This document shows, piece by piece, positions 1 to 8,529 of a stretch of 64,000 bases of DNA. A program made the position numbers and the translations under genes. This stretch comes from Nitratireductor sp. XY-223. Lineage in GTDB: Bacteria > Pseudomonadota > Alphaproteobacteria > Rhizobiales > Rhizobiaceae. The notes beneath the pieces were generated by a model. That model was not told where the DNA came from. It ran no database searches and saw only the letters and a list, made by a program, of their open reading frames with translations. The stretch lies in contig NZ_SPNT01000001.1 of the NCBI RefSeq assembly GCF_004959855.1, forward strand, positions 372,001-436,000, written 5' to 3'. Numbering within the stretch: position 1 is the first letter of the stretch; every line of letters starts with the position of its first letter.

Positions 1-256
1 AAACGGCCGCCGGAACGCCGTCGAAGGGCGACATGCGCTCGCCGAGCGTGCCGAACTCCGTGCCGCCGGCGGCGACCGAACCCTTGCCGCTGACGAAGAC
101 CAGGCATACTTCGCGGTGACCCGTTTCCGCGCTCACCTTGTCTCCCGGCCGCAGGCGGTGGAGGTCGAAACCGACATACTGCCAGCCCGCATTTTCAGGC
201 GTGACATGGGTGATCCGGCCGTAACCGTCCTCGGGCTTCACCAGCAGTTTCGACAT
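1..256 (-). CDS. iolB: 5-deoxy-glucuronate isomerase IolB (5' part, cut by window edge)
   Basis: Reading leftwards from an ATG at 256 gives a protein starting MSKLLVKPEDGYGRI that stays open to the window edge, about 85 residues. The start, the VGFDLHRLRPG stretch and a cupin-like segment (HREVCLVFVSGKGSV) resemble IolB, which isomerises 5-deoxy-glucuronate to 2-deoxy-5-keto-gluconate in myo-inositol breakdown. It lies 15 bp after the stop of iolE on the same strand, which supports the call. The C-terminal two thirds, including most metal-binding residues, lie outside the window. A second, complete IolB-like gene is at 57533-58375. Confidence 0.88.
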   Translation of the reverse strand, partial: MSKLLVKPEDGYGRITHVTPENAGWQYVGFDLHRLRPGDKVSAETGHREVCLVFVSGKGSVAAGGTEFGTLGERMSPFDGVPAAV

Positions 257-271
257 GGCGGTTTCCTTGTC

Positions 272-1168
272 CTATGCGTCCAGACCAACAGAACGCGCCG
301 TTTCTTTCAATGCCTCGAGGCCCATTTTCTGATAATGGTACGGATCGCGCACGGCCGAGTCCTGTTCGGCCTCGATCACCAGCCAGCCGCTATAGCCCTG
401 TTCGACCGCCATCCTGAGGATTGGCTCAAAGGAAATCGCGCCCTCCGGATCGCCGGGCACTGTAAAGATGCCGCGCCGAACCGCCTCCAGAAAGCTGGTA
501 TCCTCCTTCACCACTTCGCGCAACACGGCGCCGCGGACGTTCTTGGCGTGGAAGTGGCGAACGCGGCCAAAGTGCCTGTGGGCCAGCTCCAGCGGATCGA
601 ACCCGGCAAAAAAGGCGTGGCCTGTATCGAAGAGCAGCTTTGTCGCGGGTCCCGTTTCCCCCATGAGACGGTCGATCTCCTCGAGATTCTGGATCACGGT
701 GCCCATGTGGTGATGGTAGACAAGGTCTATGCCCTCGTCGGCGCAGGTCCGGGCCAGGTCCTCCAGCATGGTCGTAAAGCGCGCCCATTGCGCCTCATCC
801 ATGACCGGGCGGCGGGACAACGGCACATCGTCGCGACCGTGGATGGCATTGGACGTCTCGCAAACGATGCACACGCGGCTTTCATGTGCCTTGAGCAGCG
901 CGATCTGCTCGCGCAGGATCGCCCGTTCCGTCTCGATGTCGTTGACCAGCATGTTCAGCGAGTGCCAGCCGGAGATGAACCGCAGGCCGTGAGGCCTGAG
1001 GACCTCTCGCAAAGCTTCAGCCTCGTCGGGCATGCGATGCCCTTTCTCGATGCCGTCAAAACCGATCCTGCCGGCATCGCTCAGGCACTGCTCGAGACTG
1101 ATGTGGGCGCCGATCGTGCGGTCGTCGTCATTGGTCCAGGCAATCGGGTTGGTGCCGTATCTTATCAT
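272..1168 (-). CDS. iolE: inosose dehydratase IolE (myo-inosose-2 dehydratase)
   Basis: A 298-residue TIM-barrel enzyme that dehydrates 2-keto-myo-inositol (inosose) to a trihydroxycyclohexane-dione. Near the N terminus is the IolE signature GTNPIAWTNDD, followed by SGWHSLNML, the metal-site region YHHHMGTVIQ, FDTGHAFFAG and FHAKNVR, as expected of the AP-endonuclease-like IolE family. The start is taken at 1168 (MIRYGTN), with a GGAAG ribosome site about 8 bases upstream. An in-frame ATG at 1183 would add five residues. It sits between iolD (33 bp upstream) and iolB, in the order iolC-iolD-iolE-iolB. Confidence 0.95.
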   Translation of the reverse strand: MIRYGTNPIAWTNDDDRTIGAHISLEQCLSDAGRIGFDGIEKGHRMPDEAEALREVLRPHGLRFISGWHSLNMLVNDIETERAILREQIALLKAHESRVCIVCETSNAIHGRDDVPLSRRPVMDEAQWARFTTMLEDLARTCADEGIDLVYHHHMGTVIQNLEEIDRLMGETGPATKLLFDTGHAFFAGFDPLELAHRHFGRVRHFHAKNVRGAVLREVVKEDTSFLEAVRRGIFTVPGDPEGAISFEPILRMAVEQGYSGWLVIEAEQDSAVRDPYHYQKMGLEALKETARSVGLDA

Positions 1169-1201
1169 CGCCGCTGCTTCCATATTCCTGACCGGTTGCC
1201 G

Positions 1202-3043
1202 TTAGCGCTGCCCCTTGCGGCCTTCCTCGTAGGCCGACCGGGCGTCGCGCACCTGCTGTCGGACACTGACTTCCGGAACGGCGACGTCCCACCAGGTGCC
1301 GCCGGCCTCGGTCGAAGGCAGCGGATCGGTGTCGATCACGATCACGGTCGTGCGGTCGCTGTCGCGCGCCGCGGCCACCGCGTTCTCGAGGTCGGCGAGT
1401 GAAGAGACCTTGTGGGCCTCGGCGCCGAGGCTCTCGGCGTGGGCGCGGAAATCGATGTCCGGCAGAACCTCGTGCCTGGCGTCCTTCAGCAGGTTGTTGA
1501 AGTTGGCGCCGCCGGTGCCCATCTGCAGCCGGTTGATGCAGGCGAAACCGCGATTGTCGAGCACGACGATGGTGATTTTCTCGCCAAGCATCACCGATGT
1601 GGCGATTTCCGAATTCATCATCAGGTAGGACCCGTCGCCCAGCATGACGACAACATCGTCGTCCGGCCGGGCCATTTTGACGCCGATACCGCCGGCGATT
1701 TCGTAACCCATGCAGGAAAAGCCGTATTCGAGGTGGAAGGAGCCGGGCTTTTCCGCCTGCCACAGCTTGTGCAACTCGCCCGGCAGGCTGCCCGCCGCGC
1801 CGACGATTGTGGTGTTCGGTGCAGCCGCCCGCTGCACGGCCCCGATGACCTGGGAATCGGAGGGCAGGGCGACGTTGGACGATGCCGTCACCGCGTCAAC
1901 GTCCTTCAGCCAGGCCGATTTGGCGGCGCCGATTGCCTCGCCGTAGCTGCCATCCGCGTGCTGGTCGCCCAGCTTTTCCGACAACGCGTTAAGCCCGACC
2001 CGCGCGTCGCAAACAAGCGGCAGGGCGCCGTGCTTGCCGGCGTCGAAGGATTGCGCGTTGAGGCCGACGATGCGCACGCCGGGGTTCTTGAAGAGCGACC
2101 ACGACCCGGTGGTGAAATCCTGCAGCCGCGTGCCGACCGCCAGCACCACATCGGCATCCTCGACGATGGCGTTCGCTGCCGAGGTTCCGGTGACGCCGAT
2201 CGAGCCGAGCGCCATCGGATGATCGTCCGGTATCACCGATTTTCCGGCCTGGGTCATGGCGACCGGAATGCCGTGCCGGTCGGCGAAATCGCGCAGGTCC
2301 GACGTTGCCTCGGAATAGTAGACACCGCCACCGGCGATGATCGCCGGCTTGCGGGCGTTCTTCAGCGCCTCTGCGGCGACATCCAGCTCCCGCTGGTCGG
2401 GCCGCGTGCGCCTCGGCAGCCACAGTTTCCGCTCGAAAAAGCTCTCCGGATAGTCATAGGCCTCGGCCTGTACGTCCTGGCACATGCTGAGCGTCACCGG
2501 CCCGCATTCGGCCGGGTCGGTCAGCACCTGCATGGTCCGCCGCAAAGCGGGAATGAGCTGCTCGGGGCGGCTGATGCGGTCGAAATAACGCGAGACCGGC
2601 TTCAGGGAGTCATTGGCCGAAATGGTGCCGTCACCGAAGTCCTCGACCTGCTGCAGCACCGGTTCCGGCCTGCGGTTGGCGAAAATGTCGCCCGGCAGCA
2701 GCAGAACCGGCAGGCGGTTGACATGGGCAACGCCCGCGCCGGTCACCAGATTGAGGGCGCCTGGGCCGATGGACGTCGTACATGCCATCATGCGGCGGCG
2801 CGCGGTGGCCTTGGCATAGGCGATGGCGGAATGCACCATGGCCTGTTCATTGTGGGCGCGGAAGGTCGGCAGGTCCTCCCGGTGCTGGTACAGCGCCTCG
2901 CCGAGACCGGCGACATTGCCGTGGCCGAAGATGGCCCACACGCCTGCGAAGAGGGGAAGGGTCTCGCCCTCGATTTCGGTCATTTGATTGGCCAGGAATT
3001 TTGCAACGGCCTGGGCCATGGTCAGTCTGACGGTCGCACTCAT
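1202..3043 (-). CDS. iolD: 3D-(3,5/4)-trihydroxycyclohexane-1,2-dione hydrolase IolD
   Basis: A 613-residue thiamine-diphosphate enzyme that opens the cyclohexane-dione ring to 5-deoxy-glucuronate, the ring-cleaving step of inositol catabolism. It has the acetolactate-synthase layout: an N-terminal ThDP-binding domain (CTTSIGPGALNLVTGAG, about residue 90), a central Rossmann-like domain, and a C-terminal domain with the ThDP motif GDGSYLMMNSEI followed by VLDNRGFACI. Length fits the family. The ATG at 3043 is preceded by CGGAGA. It lies 21 bp downstream of iolC and is co-directional with iolE and iolB. It is the only IolD in the window, so the second inositol-like locus (56709-62803) has none. 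Confidence 0.96.
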   Translation of the reverse strand: MSATVRLTMAQAVAKFLANQMTEIEGETLPLFAGVWAIFGHGNVAGLGEALYQHREDLPTFRAHNEQAMVHSAIAYAKATARRRMMACTTSIGPGALNLVTGAGVAHVNRLPVLLLPGDIFANRRPEPVLQQVEDFGDGTISANDSLKPVSRYFDRISRPEQLIPALRRTMQVLTDPAECGPVTLSMCQDVQAEAYDYPESFFERKLWLPRRTRPDQRELDVAAEALKNARKPAIIAGGGVYYSEATSDLRDFADRHGIPVAMTQAGKSVIPDDHPMALGSIGVTGTSAANAIVEDADVVLAVGTRLQDFTTGSWSLFKNPGVRIVGLNAQSFDAGKHGALPLVCDARVGLNALSEKLGDQHADGSYGEAIGAAKSAWLKDVDAVTASSNVALPSDSQVIGAVQRAAAPNTTIVGAAGSLPGELHKLWQAEKPGSFHLEYGFSCMGYEIAGGIGVKMARPDDDVVVMLGDGSYLMMNSEIATSVMLGEKITIVVLDNRGFACINRLQMGTGGANFNNLLKDARHEVLPDIDFRAHAESLGAEAHKVSSLADLENAVAAARDSDRTTVIVIDTDPLPSTEAGGTWWDVAVPEVSVRQQVRDARSAYEEGRKGQR

Positions 3044-3064
3044 CGTATTTCTCCGATTGCCGCG

Positions 3065-5011
3065 TTAGAGCAAGTCTGGGTTGGTGTTTCTGCATTCAAG
3101 CCACAGCGAACACAGCGCCTCGAACCGGCTCGCCATGTCGTTTATCGCCTCATCGTCGGTCATCTGGCCCGCAAGCCAGCTCCGGGCCGCATCCGCGAAT
3201 ATGGTCCGCCCGACCGCGAAGCCGCGGACGGCGCCGATCCCGGCGCAGGCGCGGAAGGTTTCCTTGAGCTCCCCGATGGGCGCCTCCAGTCCGAGTACCA
3301 CGATGCCGCGGCACCACGGGTCGTGACGCGCGACAACGGTCTCGGTCCTCGCCCAGGCGGTCTCGGAGCCCTGCGGCTCCAGCTTCCACCAGTCGGGCTT
3401 TATGCCAAGCGCATAAATCTCCTCCAGCGCCCTCGCAATGGTGTCGTCGTCGAGGCTTCCGTGCTTGCCGGCGACGATCTCGATCAGCAATTCGCGGCCG
3501 ACCTTGCGGGCGGCCTGGTACAGCGACAGCAGCTTTTCCTGCTGCTCGCGCTTGAGAACCGGGTCGTCGTCGGGATGGTAGAAGCAAAGCGCCTTGATGC
3601 AATGGTCCTTGGGCCACTCCTGCAGCTGCGAGCCGATGTCCTGGCTGAACTCGAAACGCAGCGGCCGCGAGCCCGGCAGTTCGACCGGCCTGCCTATCCA
3701 GGAGAAATTTTGCTTCGCGGCGTCGAAGAAGGCGTCGCGACCGAAGCGCTCGTCGATAAGCATGCCGTAGCCTTCGCGCCCGGCGGCGACCCGGGCCGCG
3801 GCGGCGACGGCCAGGCGCTTGAACTGCCCTATGCGTTCATGCGGTACATCGAGCGCGTCGGCGATCTCCGTCAGTTGCGAGCGGTGGTCGATGGCAAGGG
3901 CCATCAGCAGCGGTATTTCGGCATCCCGCGTCGTTGCCCAGTGAATGTGATTGATGCTTTCGTCCTTGCGCAGCGCACGGTGCGGCGATCCTTCCTCGAG
4001 GAATGTGTTGAGTTCCTGCCAGGTCGGGATTTCCGGTGAGCACAGTAGCCGCGAGACCGCGAATGCACCGCAGGCATTCGCCCAGGTGGCGCTGGTCGCG
4101 TGGTCCTCGCCGCGCAGCCAGCCGCGCAGAAAACCCGACATGAAGGCATCGCCAGCGCCGAGCACATTGTAGACCTCGATCGGGAAACCCTTGCCGACGA
4201 CACCGTCTTCAAGATCTTCCGGTATGGCGCCGTCATAGACAATGCAGCCCATGGGGCCGCGCTTGAGGACGATGGTGGCATCGCTGCAGCCGCGGATTGT
4301 GCGAAGGGCGTCGGGCAGGGCGCTTTCTCCGGACGCGATCAGCACCTCCTCCTCGGTGCCGACGATGAGATCGCATTCGGGCAGCACCGATTTCAGCTTG
4401 TCCGAAACCGCGCTGGAGGCGATGTAGCGTTCTTCCCCCGCCGCGTGGCCGGCCAGCCCCCACAGGTTGGGCCGGTAGTCGATGTCGAGGATCACCTTGC
4501 CGCCGTTTTCGCGGGCAATCCGCATCGCCTTCTTCTGTGCCGCAAAGGTGTTATCCTTTGAAAAATGCGTGCCGGACACCAGCACGGACCGCGAAGAGGC
4601 AATGAAGCCGGGGTCGATGTCGTCCTCGCACAGCGCCATGTCGGCGCAGTTTTCCCGGTAGAAAATCAGCGGAAAGGTGGAATCGTCCTGTACCGAAAGC
4701 AGCACCAGGGCGGTCAGCCGCTCGGCATCGGTGACGATACCGCGTTCGTCGACGCCCTCACGCTGCATGTGTTCGCGAATGAAGCGGCCCATCTGCTCGT
4801 CGCCGACCCTGGTAATGACGGCGGACCTCAGGCCGAGGCGCGCCGAGCCGATGGCGATGTTGGACGGGCAGCCGCCGACGGACTTGGCGAAACTCGTCAC
4901 GTCTTCGAGCCGCGAGCCGATCTGCTGGCCGTACAGATCGACCGATGAACGGCCGATCGTGATCACGTCCAGTGGCCGCGAACCGCCGCCATCTAATGCC
5001 GCTGACGCCAT
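3065..5011 (-). CDS. iolC: 5-dehydro-2-deoxygluconokinase IolC fused to DUF2090 domain
   Basis: A 648-residue fusion. Residues about 10-325 are a PfkB/ribokinase-type sugar kinase (GRSSVDLYGQQIGSRLED, GGCPSNIAIGSARLG, and the catalytic NVLGAGDAFMSGFLRG), matching IolC, which phosphorylates 2-deoxy-5-keto-gluconate. Residues about 330-640 are a DUF2090 domain of TIM-barrel type (PLLMALAIDHRSQL, EIVAGKHGSLDDDTI, WWKLEPQGS), common in alphaproteobacterial IolC and possibly providing the following aldolase step. The start is set at 5011, where GGAGACGAAAG precedes ATG; an upstream in-frame start at 5068 has no good ribosome site. It is the first gene of the minus-strand iolCDEB operon. Confidence 0.94.
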   Translation of the reverse strand: MASAALDGGGSRPLDVITIGRSSVDLYGQQIGSRLEDVTSFAKSVGGCPSNIAIGSARLGLRSAVITRVGDEQMGRFIREHMQREGVDERGIVTDAERLTALVLLSVQDDSTFPLIFYRENCADMALCEDDIDPGFIASSRSVLVSGTHFSKDNTFAAQKKAMRIARENGGKVILDIDYRPNLWGLAGHAAGEERYIASSAVSDKLKSVLPECDLIVGTEEEVLIASGESALPDALRTIRGCSDATIVLKRGPMGCIVYDGAIPEDLEDGVVGKGFPIEVYNVLGAGDAFMSGFLRGWLRGEDHATSATWANACGAFAVSRLLCSPEIPTWQELNTFLEEGSPHRALRKDESINHIHWATTRDAEIPLLMALAIDHRSQLTEIADALDVPHERIGQFKRLAVAAAARVAAGREGYGMLIDERFGRDAFFDAAKQNFSWIGRPVELPGSRPLRFEFSQDIGSQLQEWPKDHCIKALCFYHPDDDPVLKREQQEKLLSLYQAARKVGRELLIEIVAGKHGSLDDDTIARALEEIYALGIKPDWWKLEPQGSETAWARTETVVARHDPWCRGIVVLGLEAPIGELKETFRACAGIGAVRGFAVGRTIFADAARSWLAGQMTDDEAINDMASRFEALCSLWLECRNTNPDLL

Positions 5012-5067
5012 CTTTCGTCTCCGCAAGGAATGGGATCCCGCAAGTGCACCTGGCAGGATTTGCGCCA

Positions 5068-5096
5068 ATGAAACATTAATTCCAAAATTATGTCAA
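5068..5096 (-). promoter_or_regulatory. iolC promoter with IolR-type operator
   Basis: On the minus strand TTGACA (5096-5091) is followed 17 bases later by TTTCAT (5073-5068), a plausible -35/-10 pair. GGAA-N6-TTTC (5083-5070; GAAA-N6-TTCC on the plus strand) covers the -10 side. GGAA-N6-TTCC is the site reported for the Sinorhizobium meliloti inositol repressor IolR, from family knowledge. Repressor binding here would block RNA polymerase at iolCDEB. Confidence 0.6.
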
Positions 5097-5116
5097 TTCA
5101 GAATAAAAATTCTGTT

Positions 5117-5968
5117 TTAGTTTTTGCCCTGTTTCTGCCGGCGCGCCTCGGCAATGGCCACGGGCAGCGCCATGCACAGCGCCATGCTGGCCGACAGGGA
5201 GCGGAAGCCGGCATAGTCGGATTCGGCAACTTCCAGCCACTCGGTTGCGCAATCGGCGAGCGGCGAGAAGGCGGAATCGGTGATGGCAACGACCGGGACA
5301 CCCGCATCCGCCATCGCCCGTGCCTGGGCAACGCTGTCGGCCGCATAGGGCGAGAAGCTGATTGCCAGCGCCGCGTCCTGCCGGTTGGCCATCGACGCGA
5401 TTTCGGGATCGATGCCGTTGGGCGACGCGATCAGGTTGTTCTTGACCCTCAGCTTGCCGAAGGCATAGGCCATGTGGGCGACGAGCGGGTAGGAGCGCCG
5501 GCGGGCAATCAGGTATATGGTATCGGCGCCCGCCAGGATGCCGACCGCCCGCGACAGGAGAGCGGGGTCGACCAGATCGGAGAAATCCTGCAGTGAGCGT
5601 TGCGCTGCCGTGAGGAAACCCCGCACCAGCGCCGCCTCGCCCTGTTCGTCCTCCTTGGTGTTCTTCAGCGCCTTCATGCGCTCTTCGTAGCTCGAATTGC
5701 GTCCGCGCAGCCGCTCCTGGAAGACCTTCTGCAGATCGGAAAAGCCCTCATAGCCCAGCTGGTGGGCGAAACGCACAAGGGTCGAGGGCTGGACATCGGC
5801 CGCGCCGGCAATGCTCGCCGCGGTGCCGAATGCGACTTCGTCGGGATGATCGAGCGCGTATTTGGCGACCTGCGCCAGGCGCCTCGGCAGGGCGCTCCGG
5901 CGGTCCATGATCAGGCCGCGCAGCGACTCAAAATCACGCGGCGCGAGGGTGTCTTCGTCAGCGGCCAA
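5117..5968 (-). CDS. iolR: RpiR/MurR-family regulator of inositol genes (IolR-like)
   Basis: An RpiR-family repressor of 283 residues from the chosen start. It has an N-terminal helix-turn-helix (about residues 20-85; LAQVAKYALDHPDEVAFGTA, then QPSTLVRFAHQLGYEGFSDL) and a C-terminal SIS sugar-binding domain (DTIYLIARRRSYPL, AISFSPYAADSVAQARAM). TTG at 5968 is preferred because AAAGGGGA precedes it by about 8 bases; the ORF extends to 6043 but overlaps the operator region. It lies upstream of iolC in the same direction and diverges from the dehydrogenase gene at 6092. Matching operators at 5070, 6013, 6033 and 7251 suggest it controls both iol operons and itself. Confidence 0.88.
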   Translation of the reverse strand: MAADEDTLAPRDFESLRGLIMDRRSALPRRLAQVAKYALDHPDEVAFGTAASIAGAADVQPSTLVRFAHQLGYEGFSDLQKVFQERLRGRNSSYEERMKALKNTKEDEQGEAALVRGFLTAAQRSLQDFSDLVDPALLSRAVGILAGADTIYLIARRRSYPLVAHMAYAFGKLRVKNNLIASPNGIDPEIASMANRQDAALAISFSPYAADSVAQARAMADAGVPVVAITDSAFSPLADCATEWLEVAESDYAGFRSLSASMALCMALPVAIAEARRQKQGKN

Positions 5969-5991
5969 TGTGCTTCCCCTTTGAAACGTTC

Positions 5992-6046
5992 TTGACCTAA
6001 TTTGGCACAAATGAAATAAATATTCCACATTGGAAATGATCATTTC
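5992..6046 (+). promoter_or_regulatory. divergent iolR / dehydrogenase control region with two operators
   Basis: TTGACC at 5992-5997 is followed by GAAATAAATATTCC (6013-6026), which overlaps the expected -10. A second, perfectly palindromic GAAATGATCATTTC lies at 6033-6046. Both fit a relaxed GGAA-N6-TTCC operator. The first has the same geometry as the site upstream of the inositol transporter: TTGACC starts 21 bases before the operator in both. The region separates the minus-strand regulator from the plus-strand dehydrogenase, so both could be repressed from here. Confidence 0.6.
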
Positions 6047-6091
6047 GTTCAGAATCGGTCATTAGCCCCACTCGATTTTCTGGAGAATCCC

Positions 6092-7210
6092 ATGGAATCT
6101 GTAGGCGTTGGCCTGATTGGTACAGGCTATATGGGCAAGTGTCACGCCCTTGCCTGGAACGCCGTAAATCCGGTGTTTGGAGATTGTCCGGACATCCGCC
6201 TGGTCCACCTTGCCGAGGTAAGTGAAGACCTGGCCGCGGCCAAGGCGCGCGAGCTCGGCTTCGAAAAAAGCACCGCCGCGTGGCGGGCCGTGGTCGAAGA
6301 CCCGCAGGTGGACGTGGTGTCGATCACCACGCCGAACGCCTTTCACGCGGAGATGGCCATCGCCGCTCTGGAGGGCGGCAAACACGTCTGGTGCGAGAAA
6401 CCGATGGCGCCGGCTGTCGCGGACGCCGTGCGTATGCGCGATGCCGCCGTGAAAAGCGGGCGTGCGGCGGTTCTCGGCTACAACTATATCCAGAATCCGG
6501 TGATGCGCCATATCGGGGCACTGCTGGAGGCCGGAGAGATCGGCGCGGTGCACCATGTCCGCTTCGAAATGGACGAGGATTTCATGGCCGATCCAAAGGC
6601 GCACTTCTTCTGGAAGAGCGAAGCGGCCTCGGGATACGGCGCCCTGGACGATTTTGCCGTGCATCCCCTGTCGCTTATCCACACCCTTTTGGGACCGGTC
6701 TCGTCCGTGATGGCCGACATGGCCAAGCCCTATGACAGGCGGCCGCTTTCGGACGGCGGGCATCGCCCCGTCGAAACCTTTGACGTGGCCAGCGTGCTGC
6801 TCCGGCTGGAAAGCGGTGCCGCGGGGACGCTGTGCGTCAGCCGGTCGGCCTGGGGGCGCAAGGGGCGTGTCGCCATGCAGATATTCGGCTCCGAGGGCGC
6901 GATATTGTTCGATCAGGAGCGGATGAACGAGTTCCAGCTCTACCGCAACCAGGGTCACTCGGCCAATCAGGGATTCAGCACCATACTCGCGTCGCCGGAC
7001 CATCCGCCCTACGACCGGTTCCTCCCGGCTCCGGGCCACGGGCTCGGCTTCAACGATCAGAAGGTCATCGAATGCCGCCAACTGCTTTCGGCCATGTCCG
7101 GCGATCCGGCGCATGTGATCGATTTCGAAGAAGGGCTGGCGATCGAGCGCACAATTCACGCCATGGCCCGTTCGTTCGAGGAGGGCCGCTGGGCCGATGT
7201 TCCGCGATAG
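6092..7210 (+). CDS. Gfo/Idh/MocA-family oxidoreductase, probable cyclitol dehydrogenase
   Basis: A 372-residue NAD(P)-dependent dehydrogenase. The Rossmann motif GLIGTGYMGKCHALAW is at the N terminus and the family motif CEKPM follows at about residue 105. It closely resembles the dehydrogenase at 59593 (GGGYMGKAHSVAMNAV there; shared PGHG and QDQ/NDQK stretches near the C terminus), so the two are paralogues in two inositol-type loci. It faces away from iolR and precedes the inositol ABC transporter. A role on an inositol stereoisomer such as scyllo-inositol, or on inosose, is inference; sequence alone does not set substrate. Confidence 0.82.
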   Translation: MESVGVGLIGTGYMGKCHALAWNAVNPVFGDCPDIRLVHLAEVSEDLAAAKARELGFEKSTAAWRAVVEDPQVDVVSITTPNAFHAEMAIAALEGGKHVWCEKPMAPAVADAVRMRDAAVKSGRAAVLGYNYIQNPVMRHIGALLEAGEIGAVHHVRFEMDEDFMADPKAHFFWKSEAASGYGALDDFAVHPLSLIHTLLGPVSSVMADMAKPYDRRPLSDGGHRPVETFDVASVLLRLESGAAGTLCVSRSAWGRKGRVAMQIFGSEGAILFDQERMNEFQLYRNQGHSANQGFSTILASPDHPPYDRFLPAPGHGLGFNDQKVIECRQLLSAMSGDPAHVIDFEEGLAIERTIHAMARSFEEGRWADVPR

Positions 7211-7229
7211 GTTCGGTCGCATTTGGCCC

Positions 7230-7264
7230 TTGACCTCAACGGCAAAAAATGGAATAAATATTCC
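7230..7264 (+). promoter_or_regulatory. inositol transporter promoter with IolR-type operator
   Basis: TTGACC (7230-7235) is followed by GGAATAAATATTCC at 7251-7264, an exact GGAA-N6-TTCC site overlapping the probable -10 (ATAAAT or TAAATA). The transporter gene starts at 7406, leaving a leader of about 130 bases. It is the best match of the inositol operators in this window. Confidence 0.65.
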
Positions 7265-7405
7265 GCTAGATTGAAATTTGGTGAATATGTTCCGTTTTGT
7301 ACGGTACGCGGCCGAATTCGAATCGCAGCGGTTTTCGCCTCTTTTGCAAAAGGGGTTTTCCGGAAAATGAGGGTGCTGCCGGACACCCTGGTGGAGGATT
7401 TTGAA

Positions 7406-8356
7406 ATGAGAAAACTATTACGCGGTCTTGTCGCGAGTGTCTTTGCCGTGGGCACAATGTTCGGGATCGCCACATCGGCGCAGGCCGAAGGCGAGCGCAT
7501 TATTCTTATCAGCCATGCACCGGATTCGGATTCCTGGTGGAACACGATCAAGAACGGCCTCGCGCTGGCCGGCGATCATGTGAACGCCGAGGTCGAATAC
7601 CGCAACCCGCCGACCGGTGACATTGCCGACATGGCGCGCATCATCGAGCAGGCTGCGGCTTCCAATCCGGACGGCATCATCACGACGCTGGCCGACCCGG
7701 ACGTGCTTAGCGGACCGATCCAGAATGCGGTCGCCAAGGGAATTCCGGTGATCATCATCAATTCCGGCACGCCGGAGCAGGCTGCCGATGTCGGCGCGCT
7801 GATGTATATCGGTCAGCCCGAATACGATGCGGGTCTGGCTGCCGGCATGCGTGCGAAGCGCGACGGCATCGGCTCCTTCCTTTGCGTGAACCACGTGGTT
7901 TCCAACCCGGTTGTCGGCGAGCGCTGCCGCGGTTTTGCTGACGGACTCGGCGTCGAACTCGGCGATTCCATGCTCGATTCCGGACAGGACCCGGCCGAGA
8001 TCAAGAACCGTGTGAAGGCCTTCCTGTCCGCCAATCCGGACACGCAGGCTGTCCTGACCCTCGGACCGACTTCGGCCGATCCGACGATCGAGGCGCTGAA
8101 AGAAAACGGCATGGCCGGAAAGATCTATTTCGGCACGTTCGATCTCGGCACTGAAATCGTGAAGGGCATCAAGGACGGAACGATCCAGTGGGGTATCGAC
8201 CAGCAGCCGTTCCTGCAGGCCTATCTTCCCGTGGTCGTGCTGGCCAACTACCAGCGCTTTGGCGTGCTGCCGGGCAACAACATCAACTCCGGCCCGGGCT
8301 TCGTGACCAAGGACGCCCTGTCGAAGGTTGAAGAGTTCGCGGGCGAGTACCGCTAG
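7406..8356 (+). CDS. inositol-type ABC transporter substrate-binding protein
   Basis: A 316-residue periplasmic binding protein of the RbsB/Peripla_BP_4 family. A signal peptide is clear (MRKLLRG, hydrophobic core, cleavage near TSAQA-EGER). The mature part starts with IILISHAPDSDSWWNTIKNG, typical of CUT2 sugar-binding proteins. The start at 7406 follows GGAGG; longer in-frame readings from 7223 cross the operator. Permease and ATPase genes follow. An IolR-type operator upstream and iolG downstream make myo-inositol the likely ligand. Confidence 0.88.
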   Translation: MRKLLRGLVASVFAVGTMFGIATSAQAEGERIILISHAPDSDSWWNTIKNGLALAGDHVNAEVEYRNPPTGDIADMARIIEQAAASNPDGIITTLADPDVLSGPIQNAVAKGIPVIIINSGTPEQAADVGALMYIGQPEYDAGLAAGMRAKRDGIGSFLCVNHVVSNPVVGERCRGFADGLGVELGDSMLDSGQDPAEIKNRVKAFLSANPDTQAVLTLGPTSADPTIEALKENGMAGKIYFGTFDLGTEIVKGIKDGTIQWGIDQQPFLQAYLPVVVLANYQRFGVLPGNNINSGPGFVTKDALSKVEEFAGEYR

Positions 8357-8366
8357 AAAGAACGGT

Positions 8367-8392
8367 GCGGCCGCGGACTACACCGCGGCCGC
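8367..8392. other. GC-rich hairpin after the binding-protein gene
   Basis: GCGGCCGCGG (8367-8376) and its exact complement CCGCGGCCGC (8383-8392) enclose a 6-base loop. It starts 10 bases after the binding-protein stop. No T-run follows, so it is more likely an mRNA-stabilising or processing hairpin than a full terminator, allowing the binding protein to be made in excess of the permease. Confidence 0.6.
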
Positions 8393-8529
8393 CGACCGTC
8401 TGCCGGGCATGCGGAACGTACCGCTGAGTTGCCCGAGGGTTTGTGTGGCTGCCACGGCGTCACCGTCGCAACATTGCATTTCTGAGGAGTGGACCCACCT
8501 GGAATGTCCGGGTGTGGATGGAGGCTGAT

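Noticed and set aside
1412-4039. Long plus-strand open frame (875 codons) opposite iolD and iolC
   Set aside because: It is antisense to two well-recognised genes, has no family resemblance or ribosome site, and such frames are common in high-GC codon-biased DNA.
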